Assembly (NCBI GenBank): GCA_034112085.1
Contig: JAWUWD010000028.1
Span: 1 to 18,153 of the forward strand
Origin: JAWUWD01 sp034112085
Lineage (GTDB): Bacteria > Bacteroidota > Bacteroidia > Cytophagales > Cyclobacteriaceae
Direction of reading: 5' to 3'
DNA length: 18,153 bases
Below are positions 5,757-13,893 of the stretch, piece after piece. The notes under the pieces are model-generated. The model searched no databases. It saw nothing but the letters and a program-made list of their open reading frames with translations, and had not been told where the DNA came from. Made by a program: the position numbers and the translations under genes. Numbering within the stretch: position 1 is the stretch's first letter; each line of letters starts with the position of its first letter.

Positions 5757-8700
5757 ATGAAAAAGTGGCTATTACTTTCTTCGTTTATTTTGACTTATTC
5801 ATCTTTTTGCTATTCTCAAGACACAGAGCTTGTACTCCAAGCTGGGCATGGTCAGGTGATTAACGATATTGAGTATTCTCCTGACGGCACTAAAATAGCT
5901 ACATGTAGCGAAGATTTCACCATCAAAATATGGGAAATCGCAACTGGTAAAGAGATGACCACTATGTTCGGTCATACAAAGGCCGTCAATGATCTCGCTT
6001 TCGCTCCTGATTCGAAAACACTAGTATCAGTAGGTGATGACAAAAAGGTGATCATTTGGGATGTGGAAAGTGGCAAAACTATAAAAGTCATCTCAGACCA
6101 TAAGAACAAGGTCTTGGGTGTAGACTATTCTCCTACTGGAGAATATTTTGCCACATGTGGTAAGGATAAAGTAGTACTGCTTCATACAGTGTCTTCAGGT
6201 AAGGTTAAAGAGCTTGCTGAATTCAAAAGTGAAGTCAATCGCTTAAAATTCCTCAACAGCGGAGAATATCTCTATACAGAGACTGATAGATTATTAAGTA
6301 AGAATGCATTTCTCACCATTCCTCAAGGAAAAATGGTGACTTGGGTTCCCGGAGGAGGAGCGACTTCTATCAGCTTCGATTCTAAGGATGAAAAATTCAT
6401 GATTGGTCGAGTCCAGTTTGGCCAATCATCTATCAACATTATCAAAGATTGGAACAAGATTACCGATTGGAAGAAAAGTAAAGAACCACTTTGGAAGAGC
6501 CTCATTCCTATGAACTTTCAAGATACCACTGGGGACTTCAAGATACTGTCCTTGAAAAAAAAGGATAACTACGATATGAACAAAACAGATACGGATGTAG
6601 CGGTAGGTATTCAAGGTTCGTTATCTGCATTTTTCTCTAAAGATGGGAGGGATGACGTCATCGCAGGCAATCGTTTCGGAGAACTCCTTTGGTGGAAATA
6701 TGATGACATTAAGTTTTTCCCAAGAACATCTAATCCGTATGGTAAGCTCAGTGAGAAAATGGACAATATGTATGCGACTCCTTACAAGTCCATCTCAGCG
6801 CATCAATCGCCAATAATAGATGCGGTCTCTTCGCGTGATGGCAAATACATTTTCACTTCAGCGGACAATGGAGAAATGAAACTTTGGGATACGGATCTCA
6901 TGAGAAATATCCAAACATTTACTACTGGCGCTGTACTTCCGATGTATGCTGCAGCCTTTGGAGGAGACGGCAAGACGATGATTTTATCTACTGGAGTGAA
7001 AGATCGCTATATGGTAGAACTATCGAGTATGGAACTCATTGAACACTTCGAAATGGAAGAGATCATCGAGCGATATGCATTCAGTAAAGATCGCAGTGTG
7101 GCTTTGATGAGTTTTTACAACAGTTCTTATTTCCATGTGGTAGACTGGCAGACCAAAGAAATACTTAGAACTTTCAAAGGACATCTAGGCGAGATCACTT
7201 CGCTTTCATTCTCTGAAGATGAATCTAGTGCCATCTCAACTGCTACCGAGGGTAAAAAGATTACATGGAGCCTGTCTTCAGGAGAAATTCTCAATAATGA
7301 AATTGTTGGAAAAAAGGCTATCGCTTCTGCTAAGCACGGCAGTAGTTTAGAAATCAATAGAAAGAAAACTATAGTAACTCTGACTTCTGGAGATGGCACT
7401 TCAGAACTGACACATCTCAATAAGATTACTTCGTGGGGATATACGCCAGATGAGAAGTATGCTTTCACTGCTAGTTTGGATGGTTCTGTTGTTCTTTGGA
7501 ATCCAGTGTCGGGCGAAAATGTGGCTAAGATCATGATCACTCGGGACAATGAAGTAATTGCGATTACTCCTGACTATTACTTTATGGCTAGTAAGAATGC
7601 GCTGAAAGGTATTGCTTTTAAGCACAAAGGAAAGATGTATCCTTTTGAACAATTCGATTATCAATTCAACCGACCGGATATCGTACTAGAAAGAATAGGA
7701 TATGCCGATAGTCGATTGATACGTGCATACAACGTTGCCTTCGAGAAGAGGCGAAAACATCTCGGTATTCCAGATGGAGGCACTTTAGATTTCAATGTGC
7801 CTGTAGTTGACGTTGATTTGGCCAGCTTACCAAGATCAACAGCGTCTAGAAATTACAAATTCACAGTAACCGGTTCTGATGATAAAGAAGATTTATCCTC
7901 TATTTTAGTGAAAATCAATGGGGTGCCACTATCGCAAATAAAAATTGATGGCAAGCAAATCACTAAGAACATTGAGGTGGGTCTTAGTACTGGTGATAAT
8001 AAGGTTGAAGTTAGTCTAATCAATAATAAAGGAATCTCTTCTTTGGTCCAATCATTCGAAGTGGATTATATCAACGATAAGCCTAAGCGAGATTTGTATT
8101 TGATAACAGTTGGCGTATCCAAATATGCTAATGAAGACTTCAACCTGACCTATGCTACCAAGGATGCAGGCGATATTCATGAATTGCTCAAATCTCAAAG
8201 TGATATGTTCGAGAACATCCATCATCTCAATTACCTTGACAATCAGGCTACCCCAGAGAATATCGCTGCAACCAAAAACGAGCTAAATAAATCAAAAATT
8301 GATGATTATGTCATTTTCTTCTTTGCTGGACACGGACTGCTTGATAAGGATCTCAATTACTATCTTGGAGCTCACAATATTGACTTCTCAAATCCAAGTA
8401 ATGGTGGCCTAGCCTATGAAAGTGTGCAGGATTTAATGAGTAATATCAAGGCTAGAAACAAGTTGATCCTTATTGATGCATGTCATTCTGGAGAGCTAGA
8501 AAAGGAGTCTGTTACTGTTTCGAATACTTCAGCCAATCTTGGAGGAAAACTCAGTTCTAGAGGATTCACTCAAGTCCATGAGCGTACAGGTGTGCATAGA
8601 ATTATAGGTTTCGGCAATCTATTTAAGTTCATGAAGTCACAATTTGCTGATCTGAGGGAAAATACCGGGACAATAGTGATCTCCAGTGCTGGGGGTGCGG

Positions 8701-8921
8701 AATTTGCATGGGAAAGTGATAAGTGGAAAAATGGGGTATTCACATTTTTCCTCAAGCAAGGTCTATACTCTAAGGAGGCTGATCTCAATGGAGATGGGAG
8801 TATTTATGCAAGCGAATTACAGGAATATCTATCAGAGAAGGTATACGAGGCTACCGATGGTAAGCAACGTCCAACCACAAGGGTCGAGAATCTGAATTAT
8901 GATATTCTGCTTTATAAATAA
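5757..8921 (+). CDS. Secreted WD40-caspase (peptidase C14) protein with EF-hand loop
   Basis: The 1054-residue protein has a signal peptide (about 1-20, ending CYSQ). A first WD40 group lies at about 27-190 (PDGTKIATCSEDFTIKIW and similar), followed by a less regular stretch and a second WD40 group at about 345-640, ending in FEQFDYQFNRPDIVLERIG. An Ig-like segment spans about 685-772. The caspase-fold domain runs from about 777 (YLITVGVSKYANEDFNLTYA) to the end. The catalytic dyad is H859 in FFFAGHGLLD and C909 in LIDACHSGE, both intact. A canonical EF-hand loop, D1009-x-N-x-D-G-x-I-x-x-x-E1020, lies in the C-terminal part. Family knowledge: bacterial C14 proteases often pair with WD40 or TPR sensors and can be calcium-stimulated. 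Here the signal peptide places it outside the cytoplasm. The substrate is unknown. Confidence 0.93.
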   Translation: MKKWLLLSSFILTYSSFCYSQDTELVLQAGHGQVINDIEYSPDGTKIATCSEDFTIKIWEIATGKEMTTMFGHTKAVNDLAFAPDSKTLVSVGDDKKVIIWDVESGKTIKVISDHKNKVLGVDYSPTGEYFATCGKDKVVLLHTVSSGKVKELAEFKSEVNRLKFLNSGEYLYTETDRLLSKNAFLTIPQGKMVTWVPGGGATSISFDSKDEKFMIGRVQFGQSSINIIKDWNKITDWKKSKEPLWKSLIPMNFQDTTGDFKILSLKKKDNYDMNKTDTDVAVGIQGSLSAFFSKDGRDDVIAGNRFGELLWWKYDDIKFFPRTSNPYGKLSEKMDNMYATPYKSISAHQSPIIDAVSSRDGKYIFTSADNGEMKLWDTDLMRNIQTFTTGAVLPMYAAAFGGDGKTMILSTGVKDRYMVELSSMELIEHFEMEEIIERYAFSKDRSVALMSFYNSSYFHVVDWQTKEILRTFKGHLGEITSLSFSEDESSAISTATEGKKITWSLSSGEILNNEIVGKKAIASAKHGSSLEINRKKTIVTLTSGDGTSELTHLNKITSWGYTPDEKYAFTASLDGSVVLWNPVSGENVAKIMITRDNEVIAITPDYYFMASKNALKGIAFKHKGKMYPFEQFDYQFNRPDIVLERIGYADSRLIRAYNVAFEKRRKHLGIPDGGTLDFNVPVVDVDLASLPRSTASRNYKFTVTGSDDKEDLSSILVKINGVPLSQIKIDGKQITKNIEVGLSTGDNKVEVSLINNKGISSLVQSFEVDYINDKPKRDLYLITVGVSKYANEDFNLTYATKDAGDIHELLKSQSDMFENIHHLNYLDNQATPENIAATKNELNKSKIDDYVIFFFAGHGLLDKDLNYYLGAHNIDFSNPSNGGLAYESVQDLMSNIKARNKLILIDACHSGELEKESVTVSNTSANLGGKLSSRGFTQVHERTGVHRIIGFGNLFKFMKSQFADLRENTGTIVISSAGGAEFAWESDKWKNGVFTFFLKQGLYSKEADLNGDGSIYASELQEYLSEKVYEATDGKQRPTTRVENLNYDILLYK

Positions 8922-8960
8922 TGTATCTATTTAGTTTCTCCAAAAGACTGTTCTGAAATT

Positions 8961-9725
8961 ATGACTGCTAATAAAGATAAAAACCGCCTATTTATTTTTA
9001 AGATTATTATTTTAACAATCCTTATGATGGCTGCATTTGGAGCGATCGTTACTTGTTCTATTCTTCTTGCCACTGGAGGATTTTCATGGCTATATCTTTT
9101 AGCCTTGCTTAGTAGTTTAATTATTATTTACTGGTCGGTCGTGACTATTGGAGAGCTCAACAAGCGCTGGAGCAAGCAGATGATCGTAGATATTCAAAGT
9201 GGTAAGATTGCCTCTATGACTAAATGGCATCACAAGCAAAAGGAATGGATGTCGTATATTGAATGGAGAAAGAATTATGATAAGGAAGAGTCTATGGGGA
9301 TGGCTATATGGGCTGCTTTACTGGGACTGTTGATCTTTTTTTTTAGTTTATACTCAGAATTTGATTGGATGATGTTGACCGTCATGACTATTGTGTCCGC
9401 GATGTTTTTTGGGCTAGTCATCGGAGGTGTGTTCTATCTTGGATATAGAATTCGCCTTAAGAAGCTGTCTTCTAGTGAAACGGGTAATATCATATTCACA
9501 AAAAATGCCATCATAGTCAATAACTTACTTATTCACTTCAACCAAATGGGGAGTGAAGTTGAAACAATAAGAGTTGACAAGGAAGATGAATGGGATTTAC
9601 TCAAAGTTGTCATTTCTACCAGTACTGGAGAACGAAAGAATGAGCAAACTTATCTAATACCAATTCCTGAGGATAAAATGGATGAAGCCATAACACTTGA
9701 GAAGATGTATTTGATGATAGAGTAA
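8961..9725 (+). CDS. Multi-spanning membrane protein with possible PH-like C-terminus
   Basis: The 254-residue protein has two pairs of hydrophobic helices, at about residues 12-32, 38-58, 111-131 and 137-160. Between the pairs is a charged, Trp-rich loop (ELNKRWSKQ, KWHHKQKEWMSYIEWRK). The last 90 residues are soluble and read like beta-strands closing with a helix: NIIFTKNAIIVNNLLIHF, then LLKVVIST, TYLIPIP and a final DEAITLEKMYLMI. This resembles the bacterial PH-like (bPH) fold found after paired TM helices, but I infer it from layout and no diagnostic motif exists. The gene begins 39 nt after the caspase gene with no terminator between, so it is probably co-transcribed and may anchor or regulate the caspase. 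Confidence 0.7.
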   Translation: MTANKDKNRLFIFKIIILTILMMAAFGAIVTCSILLATGGFSWLYLLALLSSLIIIYWSVVTIGELNKRWSKQMIVDIQSGKIASMTKWHHKQKEWMSYIEWRKNYDKEESMGMAIWAALLGLLIFFFSLYSEFDWMMLTVMTIVSAMFFGLVIGGVFYLGYRIRLKKLSSSETGNIIFTKNAIIVNNLLIHFNQMGSEVETIRVDKEDEWDLLKVVISTSTGERKNEQTYLIPIPEDKMDEAITLEKMYLMIE

Positions 9726-9813
9726 TTCTAAGCCACTCATCAAAAAATAGCTATTATTAGCGGATAAGAGTGACATATTTAGCTTATTTGGAGTTGGAAT
9801 TAAAAATCTAAAT

Positions 9814-10935
9814 ATGCGTCAGGTCATTATCATTGCCAGTCTTCTTACTTTGAGCACATCACTGTTCGCTCAGGATAAGTATCAATTCAAAACGTTAATA
9901 GATCTGGATGCAACAGATGTCATTAGTCAAGGACACACGGGGACCTGCTGGAGTTTTTCGGCATCATCATTCTTGGAATCAGAGATCATGCGACTAACGG
10001 GTAATCGAATTGATTTGTCAGAAATGTACTCTGTTCGAAATACCTATTCGGATAAGGCTGAAAACTACGTTATGCGACAGGGTAAGGCACAGTTTAGCGA
10101 AGGTGGTCTTGCTCACGATGTGATGAACGCTGTTAGAATGAATGGGCTTGTTCCTCTGGAAGTGTACAATGGTCTATCAAAAGAGGAGACTTATCACAAT
10201 CATTCTGAAATGGAAGCAGTGGTGAGCGCTATGTTGGATACCTATATAAAGAATCCTGGAAAATCACTGAGTACAAACTGGAAGCCGGCTATTGAGTCAG
10301 TATTGGATATTTATTTGGGAAACAAGGTGGATAGATTTGATTATAATGGAGTAGCCTATACTCCTAAGTCATTTTTAGAATATACTAAGATTGTGCCTGA
10401 GGATTATATTAGTCTCACGTCTTTTACGCAAGAGCAATTTTATAAATCTTTTATTCTCAATATTCCTGACAACTTTAGCAATGGTAGCTTTCACAATCTG
10501 CCTCTAGATGATTTTATCGAAACATTGGATAATGCATTAACAAATGGATTCACCGTAGAGTTTGATTGTGATGTAAGTGAAAAAACTTTCTCTTCAAAAA
10601 ATGGTGTGGCATTCGTGCCTGCTAACTTAGAAGATGTTGAAAAGGGAATGACAGAAGTTATCAATGAAAAGAATATCACCCAGGATTACCGACAGCAAGA
10701 ATTTGAAAACTATAACACGACTGATGATCATTTGATGCATATCACAGGGACATTGAAAGATCAGAATGGCACTAAGTATTACAAAGTGAAAAATAGCTGG
10801 GGTAGTGATTCTGATAGAGTCGCCAACGGGGGATATGTTTACTTTAGTGAAGCCTATATGAGGTTAAAGACCATTAGCATAACGATTCATAAGGAAGCTT
10901 TACCTAATAAAATTGCCAATAAGCTTAAGTTGTAA
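9814..10935 (+). CDS. Secreted C1-family cysteine peptidase (bleomycin hydrolase / aminopeptidase C-like)
   Basis: The 373-residue protein has a signal peptide (about 1-19, ending LFAQ). The papain-fold catalytic set is complete: oxyanion Q39 and nucleophile C45 in QGHTGTCWSFS, H306 in DHLMHITG and N327 in KNSWG. Residues 65-115 (LSEMYSVRNTYSDKAENYVM, QFSEGGLAHDVMNA) are typical of the peptidase C1B / aminopeptidase C group, which are normally cytoplasmic hexamers in other bacteria. Bacteroidota carry secreted versions such as this one. It probably trims peptides in the periplasm. The 88-nt gap upstream has no terminator, so partial read-through from the caspase unit is possible. The next gene starts 16 nt after its stop, suggesting co-transcription. 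Confidence 0.92.
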   Translation: MRQVIIIASLLTLSTSLFAQDKYQFKTLIDLDATDVISQGHTGTCWSFSASSFLESEIMRLTGNRIDLSEMYSVRNTYSDKAENYVMRQGKAQFSEGGLAHDVMNAVRMNGLVPLEVYNGLSKEETYHNHSEMEAVVSAMLDTYIKNPGKSLSTNWKPAIESVLDIYLGNKVDRFDYNGVAYTPKSFLEYTKIVPEDYISLTSFTQEQFYKSFILNIPDNFSNGSFHNLPLDDFIETLDNALTNGFTVEFDCDVSEKTFSSKNGVAFVPANLEDVEKGMTEVINEKNITQDYRQQEFENYNTTDDHLMHITGTLKDQNGTKYYKVKNSWGSDSDRVANGGYVYFSEAYMRLKTISITIHKEALPNKIANKLKL

Positions 10936-10951
10936 AAAAATTCTTCGATGG

Positions 10952-11410
10952 ATGTCAGTTGATAAAAATGTAATACGAAAAGGTGTAAAAGAAGATCTCT
11001 CAGTAGTTCTCGCTCTGATTAAGGAATTGGCCAACTATGAAAAGTCATTGGATCAAGTGGCGGCTACGGTGAAGACTATGGAGCGAGATGGTTTTGGAGA
11101 TCAACCGATCTATGGATTCTATGTAGCCGAAAGTGACAGCGTTATTATTGGTGTTGCGTTGTACTACTACCGATACTCAACTTGGAAAGGCAAACGGCTA
11201 TACCTTGAAGACTTAGTCGTTACCGAGTCATCTCGAGGTACAGGAGCAGGAAAACTGCTCTTCGATCAAATGATCATTCATGGAAAGGCATCTAACTGCA
11301 CAGGCATGATGTGGCAGGTTCTTGACTGGAATGATACCGCCATCAATTTTTACAAAAAAAACGAGGCCAACCTAGATGATGGCTGGCTGAATTGTCATTT
11401 GGATTGGTAA
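10952..11410 (+). CDS. GNAT-family N-acetyltransferase
   Basis: I choose the ATG at 10952 (152 residues, MSVDKNVIRKG), because the longer in-frame TTG at 10913 overlaps the preceding coding region. The acetyl-CoA pyrophosphate-binding loop is R95-G-T-G-A-G100, after strand LYLEDLVVTESS. The region around GMMWQVLDWNDTAINFYKKNEA is the classic C-terminal GNAT segment. The sequence resembles the diamine/spermidine acetyltransferase (SAT1-like) subgroup in its opening (IRKGVKEDLSVVLALIKELANYEK) and the YLEDLVV strand, so a polyamine or amine substrate is plausible but not proven. The protein is cytoplasmic with no signal peptide. Its stop codon abuts that of the convergent DUF4286 gene (11410/11411). 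Confidence 0.9.
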   Translation: MSVDKNVIRKGVKEDLSVVLALIKELANYEKSLDQVAATVKTMERDGFGDQPIYGFYVAESDSVIIGVALYYYRYSTWKGKRLYLEDLVVTESSRGTGAGKLLFDQMIIHGKASNCTGMMWQVLDWNDTAINFYKKNEANLDDGWLNCHLDW

Positions 11411-11713
11411 TTATACCTCTTCCAGTAATGTTCTAAAGGCAACATGCTTATTCATATAGCGTTGCATATGAACTTGTTGTAGTGCTGGTGCATATTTGTC
11501 TAAATAGCTATTTACTTTATCAATGTTTTCTGCGAAATATTGGATAGAGTATGAAGGGTTGTCGCCTTCTTGCTGTATGAACACTTTATAAATTTTATAG
11601 GAAACAAACATGCCTGTAGCCATGACTTCAGGTATATGAATAGTCTTCATCCATCCGAGCCATTCTTGTTCTATAGTAGGGTCTATTCCGACAGTTACAT
11701 TGTACAGTATCAT
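11411..11713 (-). CDS. DUF4286 family protein
   Basis: The start at 11713 (MILYNVTVGID, 100 residues) is preferred over an upstream in-frame codon at 11740, because family members begin at this MILYNVT segment. The motif WLGWMKTIHIPEVMATG followed by YKIYK and YSIQYF fits DUF4286, a small cytoplasmic Bacteroidota family of unknown function whose size of about 100 residues matches. There is no signal peptide or TM helix. The gene is divergent from ppk1 with a 107-nt shared upstream region and convergent with the GNAT gene, with no spacer between the stop codons. Confidence 0.85.
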   Translation of the reverse strand: MILYNVTVGIDPTIEQEWLGWMKTIHIPEVMATGMFVSYKIYKVFIQQEGDNPSYSIQYFAENIDKVNSYLDKYAPALQQVHMQRYMNKHVAFRTLLEEV

Positions 11714-11820
11714 ATGCTTATATTTTTCGCAATATATCAATCAATTAGATAAATGGGTCGTATTCTTTTTGATATTTATGTAGATTACCTACTTATCATG
11801 AATGTATAATCATTACCAAT
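11714..11820. promoter_or_regulatory. Divergent intergenic region between DUF4286 and ppk1
   Basis: The AT-rich 107-bp gap must contain the promoters for both divergent genes. Facing ppk1, TTTG at 11768-11771 is followed after 18 nt by TACTTATC (11790-11797), a partial match to the Bacteroidota -33/-7 pattern (TTTG, then TAnnTTTG). It ends about 23 nt before the ppk1 start. The match is weak. Confidence 0.3.
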
Positions 11821-13893
11821 ATGCCTGAGGAAATTTCAAAGTACTTCGATAGAGATTTGAGCTGGTTGTCTTTCAATAAGAGAGTTCTGGAAGAAGCAGG
11901 AGATCACTCGGTGCCATTATATGAGCGTATCAAATTTCTGGCAATTTACTCATCAAATTTGGACGAATTTTTCAGAGTAAGAGTGGCAACTCTTAGGAGT
12001 ATAGCAGACATTGATAGAAAGAAAATTAACAAACAGATAGGAGTCAATCCGAAGGAATTGCTCAAGCAAATATTGGAAGAGGTGAATACTCAGCTCAATG
12101 AATTTGGTAGAATTAGCCGAGAAGAATTGATGCCTGAGCTAGAAGAAAATAATATCATCATTTATAAGGATGAAGAGCTTTTGAAAAAGCATCGAAAAGT
12201 AGTCAAGCAATACTTTAAGAGTAATGTGCTTTCATATCTTCAGCCGGTGATCATCAATGAAGAGATGGAAACGCCTCCTTTTTTGAACAACCGTGCACTA
12301 TACTTCATCGTGGAATTGAACAAAGTAGGTGATGAAGATAAAATACCCACTTTTGCCACTTTGAATATCCCAACTGATCATTTGTCAAGATATTTCGAAT
12401 TGCCAGAAATCGATGGCGTATATTATTTCATCCATCTGGATGATATTGTTTTACGCCATATTGATTTTCTATTTCCAGGATATGAGGTTATTTCTTGTAA
12501 GAGTGTAAAGCTCAATAGGGATGCAGATTTGCTAATTGAAGATGAATACGCGGGTGATTTAGTTGAGAAGATTAAGAAACAGCTCAATTCAAGAAATATT
12601 GGTGTCCCATCTAGATTTTTACATGATAGCGCCATGCCTAAGCATGTCCTTAATTTTTTAATAAAGATCTACAAACTCCAAGAAGAAGATATTGTAATAG
12701 GAGGGAGATATCACAATCGCTCAGATTTGATGTCTCTACCCAATCCTCTTGGATCAAAATTGGAGTATAAGAAGCAAAGACCCATTGAGAAACGTGTATT
12801 GGAAAATGTAGTTTCGCTGTTTGAAGCTATTGAAGAACAGGATCATATGCTTCACTTCCCATATCAGTCCTATGACTACGTTCTTCGATTTTTCAATGAG
12901 GCAGCTATCGATCCACATGTTAAAGAGATCAAGGCAACATTTTATCGAGTAGCTAGTGATTCATTTATTATGAACGCACTCATAAGCGCTGTGAAGAACG
13001 GAAAAAAAGTTACCGTATTTGTAGAACTTAAAGCACGATTTGACGAAGAAAATAACCTAAAGTGGGCAGCAAAGCTTGAACGAGAGGGAATCAAAATTAT
13101 TTATAGTATACCGGGACTCAAAGTACATGCAAAGATGGCACTTGTCATTAGGGAAGTGGATAATGTGAAGAAGGGATTCGCTTTCTTAGGTACTGGCAAT
13201 TTCAATGAAAATACAGCTAGTATATATACTGATCACGGATTACTCACCTGTCATGATGAGATCGTCAAGGAAATGAATAAGGTGTTTTTGTTTTTATACA
13301 AGCGTAAGCCTGTTGAAGGATTAAAACATTTACTGGTATCTCAGTTCAATATTGTAGATCGATTTTGTGAAATGATAGATCGGGAGATCAGTCATTCTCA
13401 AGATGGGAAAGAAGCCAGGATTCTAATCAAACTAAATAACCTAGAGGAAAAGGGCATGATTGATAAGCTTTACGAGGCGAGTAGTGCTGGAGTAAAAGTC
13501 GAACTCATTGTGAGAGGAATTTGTAGGTTGATACCTGGTGTCACGAATCTAAGTGAGAATATCACAGTCAATAGGTTGGTTGGTCGCTACTTGGAACATG
13601 CTAGAATTTTCGTCTTCAATAACCTTGGTGTCAAGGAGGTGTTCATGGGGTCAGCCGACTGGATGGGTCGGAATCTATATAAAAGGGTCGAAGTGGTTTT
13701 TCCAGTTTATGATGAAGAGGCCAAAGAAGAAATTTTGAAACTACTTGAATTACAGCTAACCGACAATGTTCATTCTCGTCTTCTTGACCAGTCGTACACT
13801 AATGTAGTTGTGCCTTCAGGAGATATTCCGGTTGAAGCGCAAAGCGATTTTTATAAATGGCTAAAATCTAGAGAGGTCGAGTCAGATGATTGA
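11821..13893 (+). CDS. ppk1: Polyphosphate kinase 1
   Basis: The 690-residue protein has the full PPK1 layout and expected length. It makes inorganic polyphosphate reversibly from ATP, through a phosphohistidine intermediate, and is membrane-associated in other bacteria. The N-terminal domain opens FDRDLSWLSFNKRVLEEA with the conserved SSNLDEFFRVRVA. The active-site residues match E. coli numbering plus one: R376 (TFYRVASDS), R406 (ELKARFDEENN), the autophosphorylated H436 (GLKVHAKMAL) and H593 (YLEHARIFVF). The region FLGTGNFNENTA is also conserved. The start codon follows an AT-rich leader. The stop codon abuts that of the HD-PycTM gene on the other strand. Polyphosphate links the neighbourhood to stress and nucleotide metabolism, but no ppx gene is present here. 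Confidence 0.97.
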   Translation: MPEEISKYFDRDLSWLSFNKRVLEEAGDHSVPLYERIKFLAIYSSNLDEFFRVRVATLRSIADIDRKKINKQIGVNPKELLKQILEEVNTQLNEFGRISREELMPELEENNIIIYKDEELLKKHRKVVKQYFKSNVLSYLQPVIINEEMETPPFLNNRALYFIVELNKVGDEDKIPTFATLNIPTDHLSRYFELPEIDGVYYFIHLDDIVLRHIDFLFPGYEVISCKSVKLNRDADLLIEDEYAGDLVEKIKKQLNSRNIGVPSRFLHDSAMPKHVLNFLIKIYKLQEEDIVIGGRYHNRSDLMSLPNPLGSKLEYKKQRPIEKRVLENVVSLFEAIEEQDHMLHFPYQSYDYVLRFFNEAAIDPHVKEIKATFYRVASDSFIMNALISAVKNGKKVTVFVELKARFDEENNLKWAAKLEREGIKIIYSIPGLKVHAKMALVIREVDNVKKGFAFLGTGNFNENTASIYTDHGLLTCHDEIVKEMNKVFLFLYKRKPVEGLKHLLVSQFNIVDRFCEMIDREISHSQDGKEARILIKLNNLEEKGMIDKLYEASSAGVKVELIVRGICRLIPGVTNLSENITVNRLVGRYLEHARIFVFNNLGVKEVFMGSADWMGRNLYKRVEVVFPVYDEEAKEEILKLLELQLTDNVHSRLLDQSYTNVVVPSGDIPVEAQSDFYKWLKSREVESDD

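Noticed and set aside
8686..8895. Rightward 69-codon frame inside the caspase gene
   Set aside because: Out-of-frame shadow of the strongly supported C14 domain.
13553..13738. Rightward 61-codon frame inside ppk1
   Set aside because: Overlaps the conserved C-terminal region that includes H593, with no independent support.
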